A stretch of 64,000 nt of DNA from Hippopus hippopus (GCA_946811185.2 OX328100.1:19208999-19272998), one strand, 5' to 3'. Counted from the stretch's first letter, positions 33,772 through 42,106 are shown. The notes: generated by a model not told the origin, from the letters alone. Numbers and translations: made by a program.

Positions 33772-34870
33772 TGAACTGGAAAGATTACCTGACTTCAATC
33801 TATTTTGACCCCGAGCATCCGGCAAGATTTTCTGGGTCAAAGAAGTTGTACGACGCCGTTAAGAAAGAAGGAAAGTATAAAATCGGAGCCCATCGCATTT
33901 CAAAATGGTTGAGGGATCAAGATTTGTACTCACTCACAAAAGGAGTCAGACGAGTTTTCCCGCGTTCAAGAGTTATTGTAGAAGGATTAGACAGTCAGTG
34001 GGACATCGACCTGATGGACATGAAAGACCTTGCCGATAAAAATGACGATTTTCGGTACGTATTAGTGGCTATCGACGTCTTTTCACGATTCGCCTGGGGT
34101 TTGCCTTTACGAGGTAAAACGGGTGTACGGGTAGCGAATGCTTTGACAAGCATCCTGAACGGTCCGAGACATCCGAGGGTTATACGAACGGACAAGGGAA
34201 AATAATTCAACAACAAGGAGGTATCGAAGCTTTTGAAAGAAAATGGTATACGTCATTTTAACAGTCAAAATACCGAAGTCAAAGCCAATTACGCCGAACG
34301 ACTCATCAAGACACTAAAGCATAGGATCTATTGATACTTCATTCGAAATAGAACGCAGATTCATCGGGGTTTTAGACGACTTTATCCACAGCTATAATAA
34401 TACCAAACATACCAGCCTAGGTAGAGCACCATCCGCAATAAAATAAGGAAAACGAAGGTGAAAGCAGATACGAACAATACATGCTACGGCAAAATCGAAG
34501 AAAGACAATCAACAAACGTTTCGCCTTGAAGATTGGTCAGGTAGTTCGAATTTCCCGCGTGAAAAACGTGTTTGACCGGGAATATTCCCAAAAGTGGACG
34601 GGAGAGCTTTTTAAAGTGAAACGACGGTTCAGGAGGGAAGGACTACCCGTGTATTCGATCGAAGACTGGTCCGGAGATGAGATAAAAGGTACCTTTTATC
34701 AACAGGAACTACAGGCTGTCAATGTGGACGGGAACAAGGAGTACTACGTAGAGAAAATTCTAAAGAGAAGAATGAGAAATAAAAAGAAGGGATTACTCGT
34801 CAGATGGTTACATTGGCCTAAAAAGTACGATTCTTGGATTCCGGAAACTGATCTTAGAAAATTTAGTTAA
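33771..34870 (+). pseudogene. Polinton integrase (rve/DDE) with C-terminal chromodomain, broken
   Basis: The enzyme integrates the element and makes the 6-bp target duplication. I chose ATG 33771 over the in-frame ATG 33756 because it overlaps the preceding stop (TAATG) and the family usually begins shortly before 'YFDPEHP'. Order: N-terminal region, DDE core with Asp in QWDID (about residue 78), Asp in RTDKG (about 141) and Glu in YAERL about 35 residues later, then an SH3-like DNA-binding part. The end is a chromodomain (YYVEKIL, then RWLHWPKKYDSWIPE), which in related elements can guide insertion to chromatin marks. Lesions: TAA 34203, TGA 34332, shifts near 34,362 and 34,440. The C-terminal 129 codons are open. 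Confidence 0.88.
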
Positions 34871-34876
34871 TAAGAG
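34867..34876 (+). promoter_or_regulatory. TTWATAAGAG promoter-like motif 4
   Basis: TTAATAAGAG overlaps the integrase stop and lies 41 bp upstream of the ATG at 34908. Confidence 0.5.
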
Positions 34877-34907
34877 GAACCAACGAGGCTCAGCCCATGA
34901 TTACATC

Positions 34908-35174
34908 ATGAACCGGGAAAACAGTCAAGAGTGGCGCCTTTTCGGAAGCAGAGTCCCTACAGCTGAAATCGTATACATATGCCAAATTGATATCGTTTAC
35001 GTCATCATCGTGACATCCATCGTCAATTTATCTCTCGAGAACGGGAACGCGGAGCTGTGGATCAGTTTATTGTGTAGCGCCATAGGATACGCTCTACCGT
35101 CGCCATCTTTAAATCATGGACGAACATTACCTGTTTCTGAGCAACCAGCAGTCAACGGAGCAATATCCCAATAA
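34908..35174 (+). CDS. Small membrane protein, Polinton-type
   Basis: This 88-codon frame has a hydrophobic segment (VYVIIVTSIVNLSL) and a second (LWISLLCSAIGYALP). The pattern 'ELWISLL...GYLLPSPS' is one I recall from small membrane proteins encoded near the penton gene in Polintons. The last 20 codons overlap the penton gene start at 35116. In the family the protein seems to end soon after 'PSPS', so a one-base shift near 35,108 may have extended it here. Role unknown; possibly membrane interaction during assembly or entry. Confidence 0.55.
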   Translation: MNRENSQEWRLFGSRVPTAEIVYICQIDIVYVIIVTSIVNLSLENGNAELWISLLCSAIGYALPSPSLNHGRTLPVSEQPAVNGAISQ

Positions 35175-35531
35175 CGATGCGTCGGATTTTACGGTAGAGT
35201 TGCCCCATCCTTACGTATTAGACGGCCACTGGATGTGCGGGATTAAAGAATTACAGTTATAGATGAAAGACGACGTCGTATTCGTGTGTTCGGACATTTG
35301 CGAAGAATCTTACGCCGAAGGTACCATGGTACCTATTCTCCGACCGTTACAGAGACCTTCGGGAAAAAAGACAAAGCATTTTTATTATTCGATAACCCCC
35401 TGCACATGAAAGTCAAACCGGCCATTTTGCTGCGAGTCAGAATCTTTATATGAGACAGTCAACTGGGACCCTTTGGCAACGACAAAAGCTCGACCGTACG
35501 GTGTACCTTGCATTTGAAAAGACGGAAGTAG
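35116..35531 (+). pseudogene. Penton-like minor capsid protein (single jelly roll), broken
   Basis: Polinton minor capsid proteins of about 135-150 residues occupy the capsid vertices. The frame opens with 'HYLFLSNQQS' and 'DFTVELPHPYVLDGHW', typical of the N-terminal strands. It is cut by TAG 35260-35262, continues as 'VFVCSDICEES', then shifts frame near 35,365 and runs on as 'KPAILLRVRIF' and 'TLHLKRRK' to TAG 35529-35531. A TGA lies within the last part. The position directly before the major capsid region supports the call. Confidence 0.65.
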
Positions 35532-35535
35532 ACAA

Positions 35536-35826
35536 ATGGAAAAAACATTCGCCCTGATGGCCGACGGAGAACCTCGCCCCAATCGCAAGGGACACTACAT
35601 CGTGGATGCCGGGCAAGAGGGTCATGGAACGCGAGAACCAAAGATTACTTTTGTGACACCGATCGCTCAAGACATAGAATTGGCCAAGTCCGAACTGAAG
35701 GAGACATTCTCTCCGCCTCGACAAAAGCAAAGTTATAAGAGGAAGCTAACCGTTAAAAACCTATCTTCGAAAAAGCCGAGATACGTCGATCACGTCTTTC
35801 GGGACAAACGGAAAAATGAATGCTGA
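35536..35826 (+). CDS. Basic protein between penton and major capsid genes, unknown
   Basis: This intact 96-codon frame starts at ATG 35536, four bases after the penton stop. The centre carries 'ITFVTPIAQDIELAKSELKE', a strand-helix pattern I recall in small Polinton virion proteins. The C-terminal third is strongly basic (KQSYKRKLTVK, then KKPRY), suggesting DNA or capsid-interior contact. It overlaps the presumed start of the major capsid gene by 11 bases. I cannot give a firm function. Confidence 0.55.
   Translation: MEKTFALMADGEPRPNRKGHYIVDAGQEGHGTREPKITFVTPIAQDIELAKSELKETFSPPRQKQSYKRKLTVKNLSSKKPRYVDHVFRDKRKNEC
35733..35741 (+). promoter_or_regulatory. TATAAGAG motif upstream of the major capsid gene
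   Basis: TTATAAGAG lies 83 bp upstream of the presumed major capsid ATG (35816), farther than the 36-42 bp seen elsewhere. Confidence 0.3.
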
Positions 35827-37050
35827 CAAACACGATGACGACTTGGCGTTATTTCAATGGCCTAAAAGGAAGAATGGATTACGGTGAGACCCATAAATCA
35901 ACTGACCGAGGGTGCTGCCATTGAATTCAATATACCCGGAACGTCGATGACGTACATCGATCTCAATAATTTACTTTTAAACGTCAAACTGAAAATCGTA
36001 AAAGTCGACGGAACGGATTTAGAAGCAAAGGAAACAGTGGGATTGACGAACAACACTTTACATAGCATTTTTTCGCAAGTGGACGTTAACGTACAACAAC
36101 ATCCGGCGAGTCAAGTCGGTTCGAACTACGCCTATAAAGCCTACTTAGATACCTTGTTACGATGTCGGGGCCAACACGTTCTAGACTGCCAGTTTTTCGT
36201 AAAAGACGACAGCGGGGCCGATATGGACGACTCTGATCCCTCCGGTTTAAATAGCGGATTATTCCTACGAGCATTAGCGACGGAACAAAGTAAAGAGATA
36301 GATCTCATGGGCAAACTCTACGTCCATCTCTGTCAACAGGAAATGCTCCTTTTAAACAGGGTGCCTATCAATTTCAAATTTGGGCAGTCTTCCGATCGAT
36401 TCCGATTGATGGGCAAGGACGGAACCGAATCTTACCGTTTACGCATCACGGACGCGTCGTTAAAAGTAGCCATGGTGAAAGTTAACTCTGACGTTATTTT
36501 AGGCCAGTTTGACGTCATGAAGAAAAACGACGCCGTATATCCCTACACTCGTTCAGTTATAAAAATGTTCTCCGTGCCTAAAGGCCAATTTGCCTTCATC
36601 ACGGACGACCTTTTTCAAGAAGTGCCTCAACAACTGATCGTGGGTTTAGTCGCGTCCGAGGCCGTTCACGGATCGTACCCAAAAAATCCATTCAACTTTC
36701 AAAACTTTGACTGCAACTACGTCGGATTTTTCGTGGACGGTCAATCCACTCCTTCGGAGCCTCTACAGCCAAACTATAAGGGCGACCAATTTATCGAAGC
36801 CTACCACAGACTCTACTGGAATGACAAAATACGGGCCATTCACATCAATAAACGGGATTTCAAAGACGGCTACTACCTCTACGTTTTTAGACCTAGTGGC
36901 GATACCAAACACAGACAGGAGGACAGAGCTCACACCCGATTGGAACTAAAGTTTTCGCAAGCTCTCCCAGAAGCCTGCAACGTTCTCGTGTATGCTCATT
37001 TCCCCGCCTTGATGAAAATCGATGCCAGCAGAAACGTGACGTTCGAATGA
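35816..37050 (+). CDS. Major capsid protein (double jelly roll, F54H12.2-like)
   Basis: This is the hexon-type protein of the Polinton capsid. The open frame covers 388 codons from 35884 to TGA 37048-37050, with no ATG at its 5' end. The conserved opening 'LTEGAAIEFNIPG...YIDLN' normally follows 30-45 residues. A suitable start is ATG 35816, whose short frame reads 'DDDLALFQWPK' and stops just short of 35884, so a small indel near 35,880 probably separates start and body. Family landmarks follow in order: 'SQVDVNVQQ', 'YAYKAYLDTLL', 'FRLMGKDG' and 'YVGFFVDGQSTP', then 'YLYVFRP' near the end. It is the longest undamaged frame in the element. Its stop overlaps the protease start (ATGA). Confidence 0.88.
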
Positions 37051-37451
37051 TGCATGGGTCTCAGATCGCCAAAATTCTATCTCGAGATTTCAAAGTTCGA
37101 TCCCAGTTTGGAGGTGTCTTCACCGCTGGTGAACTACCTATCAAGATCCAGAGACGCCCTAGTGTATATGTCGTAAATACAAATAAAAAGGGACAACCAG
37201 GAAGTCATTGGACGGTATTTTTCTTTCCGAGACACGGACTCTCAGAGTTTTTCGATTCTTTCGGGCGAGCCCCGGATTACTACCACGGACGATTCAAGAT
37301 GGTGTTAAAGAAAAATGGACCTAAATACGTGTATAACAGAGTTTGTGTTCAACCTTTTGGAACGACGACTTGCGGACTTTATTGCGTCTATTACGCTCAA
37401 CGCCGCAGTCGCGGATGGACAATGAAAAAAACTGTGTCATCTTTGATTTGA
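37047..37451 (+). CDS. Adenain-like cysteine protease (C48 type)
   Basis: This enzyme processes capsid proteins during maturation. The intact 134-codon gene has the catalytic His in GSHW, the Asp in FFDSFG, Gln in VQPFG and Cys in TTCGLYC, in the order found in adenovirus and Polinton proteases. The start codon shares ATGA with the capsid stop. The C-terminus ends shortly after the Cys helix, near the usual length. A polyadenylation signal AATAAA follows at 37476-37481, so this is the last gene of the rightward cluster. Confidence 0.88.
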   Translation: MMHGSQIAKILSRDFKVRSQFGGVFTAGELPIKIQRRPSVYVVNTNKKGQPGSHWTVFFFPRHGLSEFFDSFGRAPDYYHGRFKMVLKKNGPKYVYNRVCVQPFGTTTCGLYCVYYAQRRSRGWTMKKTVSSLI

Positions 37452-37475
37452 TTATGTATAAATTCAATTGTAAAT

Positions 37476-37481
37476 AATAAA
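37476..37481 (+). terminator. Polyadenylation signal of the rightward cluster
   Basis: AATAAA lies 25 bp after the protease stop. On the opposite strand ATTAAA (37519-37514) lies 60 bp after the TBP stop. The two transcription units therefore converge here. Confidence 0.6.
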
Positions 37482-37578
37482 TCAATAATCACGATTTTTT
37501 TTCTCTTTTTTTTTTTAATAAAGCCCCGCTCAATATGTACAATGCTTCGGGGATTAGGGCCGTCCCACAGAAAGCGTT

Positions 37579-38087
37579 TTACAAAAAAGGTATTTCGAGT
37601 AAAGTGGGCATGCATATGGTATATAATTGAGAACGTCTTTTAATACCGGTCATGAGCACTGTACCCGAATGAAAACAAGTAAAATGCACACATTCCACTT
37701 TAAACATCACTGCTGGAAAGAGTTCGGATTCGTACGTTCCCAAATAGAAACGACATACACTGTCCAAACTATTTATAGACCCCAATTTAAAAGAAGCTGA
37801 TATCGTTACAACCCGGATTTTCGATAGTTGAACTGGCCATCCAAGTTGTTGAAGTTGTCTGGCATAACGTCTCACTCGTCGTTTCGTTATGGTTATAGAC
37901 GTCGAATGTCCATTGACGATAATTTGCCTGTTGAAAACACCATACAATGTCCTCCGATTTTCGAATGTTTCCACTGAGCTCCCGAAAACCTTCCGGGGTT
38001 ATATATAATATTTGATGTCTTGGTTACCAACGTTCTGAGGTCAATCTCGCAGTTTGTATCGGTTGTACACACGACGTTGGTGATCAT
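37579..38087 (-). pseudogene. TATA-binding protein (TBP) homologue, one frameshift
   Basis: TBP binds the TATA box and nucleates transcription initiation. ATG 38087 opens a frame with 'NVVCTTDTNCEIDLRTL' and 'IYNPGRF', matching the first strand of the first TBP repeat. After one frameshift near 37,975 the frame 37974-37579 continues through 'RRYARQLQQLGWP', like the TBP inter-repeat helix. It then gives the second repeat: 'YESELFPAVMFKV', 'FHSGTVLMTG' and 'LYTICMPTLLE'. All four Phe positions that intercalate DNA in TBP are kept (GRF, GVF, ELF, TCF). The length of about 170 residues equals a TBP core without an N-terminal extension. The ATG overlaps the stop of the Death-domain gene. It is strongly diverged from animal TBP, so it is not a recent copy of the host gene. 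Confidence 0.85.
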
Positions 38088-38483
38088 GATTGAAAAGTGA
38101 TTTCACGAACTGTATCCAGTGCTTCTCCTCGGAAACTCCTTGCTAAATCGATGTTGCCTAAGATATTGAATGCCATTAAATTGTTCCTGATACTTTTAAA
38201 GGCGTAGGCGAGTAACGGTTTGGGTTGATCGTACCGAATCACAACTTCGTGCCACTCGTTGATCAACACGTACAGGAAGATTTCGAGTTGTACCGGATAC
38301 TGTTTTTTAAGAGTGTCCAGTTGGCGTTTTTCGTATCCCAGAAATATTGCAAACAGCTCCCAGTCACTCCCTAATTTCCTCGAATACTCTAGAATGTCTT
38401 CCCGAGTTAAGGGTGTCCTGAAACATCGTACAAATGGTTTTAGTTCTTTTCGAAACACAGCGATTCCATTTATTGGTTCAAGT
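38084..38483 (-). pseudogene. Death-domain protein
   Basis: Death domains are six-helix modules that assemble apoptosis and immune signalling complexes. The open frame 38458-38084 (124 codons) contains 'DWELFAIFLGYEKRQLDTLK', then 'YPVQLEIFLYVLINEWHE' and 'LLAYAFKSIRNN', matching Death-domain helices 2 to 6 (W after the first turn, L-G, then E/D-I-x-x-I-like, W in helix 4, and the A-L-R helix). The frame stays open up to a splice acceptor at 38484-38486 but has no in-frame ATG. The ATG at 38469 is one frame off, so a one-base indel near 38,449 probably broke the gene. Its stop shares ATGA with the TBP start. It may modulate host apoptosis or NF-kB signalling; this is inference. Confidence 0.75.
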
Positions 38484-41211
38484 CTAAAAGTAAAAACAAG
38501 AGGGCCAGGATGGCCCTGGATCGCTCACCTGGGTCAATAGGCGAAATTCACTCCACATGCATAATTCAATTTCTGACAAATTGTCAGGTCAACTGAGCTT
38601 AAAATGTGGCCTCTAGAGGCGTCCACAAGTTGACCTAGTGACCTAATTTATCACCCCACGTGACCCAATTTAGAAATCATCAAAAAATTTATCAAGACAA
38701 ACATTCTAAACAGTTTTCAAGTTAATTGAGCAATAAATGTGGCCTCTAGAGTGCCCACAAGGTATTTCTTTAATTTGACCAAGTGACATAGTTTATGACC
38801 CCAGGTGACCCAATTTCAAACTCATCCAATATTTCATCAAGACAAACATTCTGACCAATTTTCAAGTCAATTCAGCAAGAAATGTGACCTCTAGAGTGCC
38901 CTAAAGGTATTTCTTTAATTTGACCTTGTGACCTAGATTATGACCCCAGGTGGCCCAATTTTGAACTCATCCTAGATTTCATCAAGACAAACATTTTGAA
39001 CAATTTTCAAATCAATTGAACAATAAATGTGGCCTCTAGAGTGCCCAAAAGGTATTTCTTTAATTTGACCTAGTGACCTAGTTAATGACCCCAGGTGATC
39101 CAATTTTAAACTCATCCGAGATTTCATCAAGACAAACATTCTGACCAATTTTCAAGTCAATTCAGCAAGAAATGTAGCGTCTAGAGTGCCCTAAAGGTAT
39201 TTCTTTAATTTGACCTAGTGACCTAGATTATGACCCCAGGTAACCCAATTTTGAACTCATCCTAGATTTCATCAAGACAAACATTTTAACCAATTTTCAA
39301 ATTAATTGAACAATAAATGTGGCCTCTGGAGTGCCCTAAAGGTATTTCTTTAATTCGACCTAGTGACTAGATTACGACCCAAGGTGACCCAATTTTGAAC
39401 TCATCCTAGATTTCATCAAGACAAACATTTTAACCAATTTTCAAATTAATTGAACGATAAATGTGGCCTCTAAAGTGCCCACAAGGTATTTCTTTAATTT
39501 GACCTAGTGACCTAATTTAAGACCCAACATGACCCAAATTCAGACTCGTGTGAGATTTTATCAGGACAAACATCCTGACCAATTTGCAAGTCAATTGAGC
39601 AAAAAATGTGGCCTCTAAAGTGCCCACAAGGTATTCCTTTAATTTGACCTAGTGACCTAGTTTATGATCCCTGGTGACCCAAATCCAAATTCATGGGAGA
39701 TTTTATCAAGACAAACATTCTGACCAAATTTCAGGTCATTTAAGCTATAAATGTGGCCTCTAGAGTGCCCACAAGGTATTACTTTAATTTGACCTAGTTA
39801 CCTAGTTTATGACCCCAGGTAACCCAATTTTGAACGGACTGAACACGTTGTGCTCAGGTGGGCTAACAAACTTAGAACAGGTTCACTACATACAAAAAAA
39901 CAAAGCTCTATGTCTTCCAGTTTTAGAAAAGAAGAATTTTAAAGTTTTCCTTCTTTGTTCCTATGTTCGAACTTGTGACCCCCGGGGCGAGGCCAGTTTT
40001 GACCCCAGCGGCATCATTTGAACAAACTTGATAGAGGTCCACTAGGAGATGCTACATACCAAATATCAAAGCCCTACACCTTCCAGTTTTAGAGAAGAAG
40101 AATTTTAAAGTTTTCCTTCTTTGTTCCTATGTTAGAACTTGTGACCCCAAGGGCTTGGCCAGTTTTGACCCCAGGGGCATCATATGAACAAACTTGGTAG
40201 AGGTCCACTAAGAGATACTACATACCAAAATATCAAAGCTCTACGCCTTCCAGTTTTAGAGAAGAAGAATTTCGAAGTTTTCCTTCTTTGTTCCTATGTT
40301 CAATCTTGTGACCCCCGGGGCGGGGCCAGTTTTGACCCTAAGGACATCATATGAACAAACTTGGTAGAGGTCCACTAGGAGATGCTACATACCAAATATC
40401 AAAGCTGTATGCCTTCCAGTTTCAGAGAAGAAGAATTTTAAAGTTTTCCTTCTTTGTTCCTATGTTCGAACTTGTGACCCCCGGGGCAGGGCCAGTTTTG
40501 ACCCCAGGGGCATCATATGAACAAACTTGGTAGAAGTCCACTAGGAGATGCTAGATGCCAAATATCAAAGTTCTATGTCTTCAAGTTTCAGAGAAGAAGA
40601 ATTTTAAAGTTTTCCTTCTTTGTTCCTATGTTCGAACTTGTGACCCCCGGGGCATGGGCCAGTTTTGACCCCAGGGGCATCATATGAACATACTTGGAAG
40701 AGGTCCACTAGGAGATGGTAGATGCCAAATATCAAAGCTCCACGCCCTCCAGTTTCAGAGAAGAAGAATTTTAAAGTTTTCCTTCTTTGTTCCTATGTTC
40801 AAACTTGTGACCCCCGGGGCGGGGCCAGTTTTGACCCCAGGGGCATCATATGAACAACTTGGTAGAGGTCTACTAGGAGATGCTACATACCAAATATCAA
40901 AGCTCTACGCCTTCTAATTTCAGAGAAGAAGATTTTCAAAGATTTTGCTATTTTTTCCCTTTTTGTTGCCATGGCAACCAGAGTTATGGATGGAATTCAA
41001 TCTCTTGAACAACTTTGGTAGAGCTTCACCCATGGAACGTCCCAGCCAAGTTTCATCAAGATTGGCTAAGCGGTTTAGGAGGAGAAGATGTTTAAAGGAA
41101 TTGTGGACAGACGGACAGATGGACGCCGGACAACGACCGGTCACAATACCTCCCCTGAGCACTTCGTGCTCAGGCGAGCTAAAAAAACACGAACAAATGT
41201 AGTCCACTTAC
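38484..41211 (-). other. Intron between PC4 and Death-domain genes, enlarged by a repeat
   Basis: The donor GTAAGT (41211-41206) lies 12 bp after the PC4 stop. The acceptor TTTTACTTTTAG ends at 38484. Almost all the intron is the inserted repeat 38496-41187; without it only about 36 bp remain. Splicing would place the PC4, Death-domain and TBP genes on one tricistronic message. Confidence 0.5.
38496..41187 (+). mobile_element. Nested bivalve-type tandem-unit element
   Basis: It starts ACAAGAGGGCCAGGATGGC and ends near 'CACTTCGTGCTCAGGCGAGCT' plus A-run. The first half (38,590-39,840) is about nine units of ~155 bp ('GTGACCTAG', 'GACAAACATTCTGACC', 'GTGGCCTCTAGAGTGCCC'). The second half (39,900-40,930) is about six units of ~165 bp ('CTTGTGACCCCCGGGGC', 'GGTAGAGGTCCACTAGGAG'). 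A 'CGGACAGACGGACAGATGGACG' stretch precedes the end. Related copies are at 58506-59580 and 62460-63275. It has no genes. Confidence 0.7.
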
Positions 41212-41223
41212 CAATTCTGATAG

Positions 41224-41676
41224 TCACAGGTTAAATATCCCCAGCTGATTCAAATGGTCGCTTCGAAGACTGGACGGCACGATCGATGATAACTCTGGAA
41301 TCGCTGCCCCCACGTCTTGTAAACTGTTTCGTAGAACGTTGTATTCGTCGGGCCTTAAACACAGTCCCTTTTTGCAGGGTACCAGGTCGTCTTGAGGCTT
41401 CCAATACTGCCGTACATCCACGCAAGGGTTGTTTTTTCTCACACGGCAGTACACGTTTCCTCCGAGGTGAACATTATAATCTTCGTTGTTTTTGAGTGCC
41501 TGCTTCACGTAGTCGATCAAGTCTACCAAACACTTCCATCTCATTAACGTCAAGCTGATCCCCTTCTTCGTCGGTTTATCGTTGTCCCATTCTCTGAGAT
41601 CTACCCTCGTCTCACCTTTCCATGAGCACACCTTAAGATATCTGTTATTTCCCAGAGCTACGTTTGTACTATCCAT
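41224..41676 (-). CDS. Tandem PC4 (transcription coactivator p15) domain protein
   Basis: PC4/Sub1 binds single-stranded and melted promoter DNA and helps TBP-TFIIA recruit RNA polymerase II. This intact 150-codon gene holds two PC4 folds. The first (residues about 8-62) has 'RYLKVCSWKGETRVDLREW' then 'TKKGISLTLMRWKCL', very close to the classical pattern with the conserved Trp. The second (about 66-130) has 'VYCRVRKNNPCVDVRQYW' then 'CKKGLCLRPDEYNVL', more diverged. Cellular PC4 has one fold and works as a dimer, so a fused tandem could act as a ready-made dimer. A TATA box lies 46 bp upstream. A splice donor follows the stop. Confidence 0.85.
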   Translation of the reverse strand: MDSTNVALGNNRYLKVCSWKGETRVDLREWDNDKPTKKGISLTLMRWKCLVDLIDYVKQALKNNEDYNVHLGGNVYCRVRKNNPCVDVRQYWKPQDDLVPCKKGLCLRPDEYNVLRNSLQDVGAAIPELSSIVPSSLRSDHLNQLGIFNL

Positions 41677-41721
41677 ATTCAGAGTTTCTATGCGAATGTG
41701 ATGGTCGACTTATTGAGGTCG

Positions 41722-41729
41722 TTTATATA
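41722..41729 (-). promoter_or_regulatory. TATA box of the leftward PC4-Death-TBP unit
   Basis: TATATAAA on the minus strand begins 53 bp upstream of the PC4 ATG, which allows a start site about 20 bp before the ATG. A TGACGT half-site lies about 15 bp further upstream (41738-41746). Confidence 0.65.
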
Positions 41730-41786
41730 TGAAACTGGTGACGTCGTAAGAAATTTCTTTGGTTCGTTAAAAATAAACTTGGCCGT

Positions 41787-42100
41787 CATTGGTCCACGTC
41801 CTATCATCTCAAGTACCGTCTTGCGCGTGGTGACGTTTCATTGGGTCGTTCAGCGTATTGAAGTGGGGTCCTTTTCGTTCCATATGAGGGAAAAGTACTT
41901 CCGTCGCATTGCGGCCACCGCATAAGTAGCCGTTTCCGCTTCTTCCCGCGTCCTTGCTATTCTTAGATGGCGACACGCGGCCTCGTGACGTTAATGACTC
42001 ACGTCCGCGTGACGCTGATGACGTCAATGACCACTTAAGAACCACTGAAGAGCCACTTAAGTCATTTCCTGTTTTGGGGTTACAGTGGCGTCCTTGTAGT
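41787..42100 (-). repeat. Right terminal inverted repeat
   Basis: About 314 bp, matching 22100-22416 inverted with roughly 93 percent identity by eye. It holds TGACTCA at 41995-42001 and TGACGTCA at 42019-42026. It has a single terminus copy, unlike the left end. Confidence 0.9.
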
Positions 42101-42106
42101 ATCTAT
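42101..42106. repeat. Polinton target site duplication, right (ATCTAT)
   Basis: This is the partner of 21973-21978, directly after the terminal CCTTGTAGT. Confidence 0.9.

Larger units (their letters stand above)
21979..42100. mobile_element. Complete Polinton/Maverick element, 20,122 bp
   Basis: The element is bounded by inverted repeats beginning ACTACAAGGACGCC and by a perfect 6-bp duplication. It carries the full Polinton signature set: protein-primed PolB, retroviral-type integrase, packaging ATPase, adenain-like protease, major capsid and penton-like proteins. Rightward genes occupy 25.9-37.5 kb. Leftward genes occupy 37.6-41.7 kb, and a leftward spliced gene sits at the left end (23.0-25.2 kb). 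Many genes have stops or frameshifts, so the copy is probably inactive. A 2.7-kb bivalve-type repeat is nested at 38496-41187, leaving about 17.4 kb of original element, a normal size for the group. It is a virus-like old copy in an animal genome. Confidence 0.95.

Noticed and set aside
35882..35890. An intron donor (GTGAGA) at the 5' end of the major capsid frame
   Set aside because: No acceptor restores the frame, since the conserved coding sequence continues directly. A small indel explains it better.
21979..42100. Adintovirus or virophage as the source instead of a Polinton
   Set aside because: Adintoviruses overlap with Polintons by definition, and the gene set with 6-bp duplication fits Polinton; nothing specific to virophages is seen.
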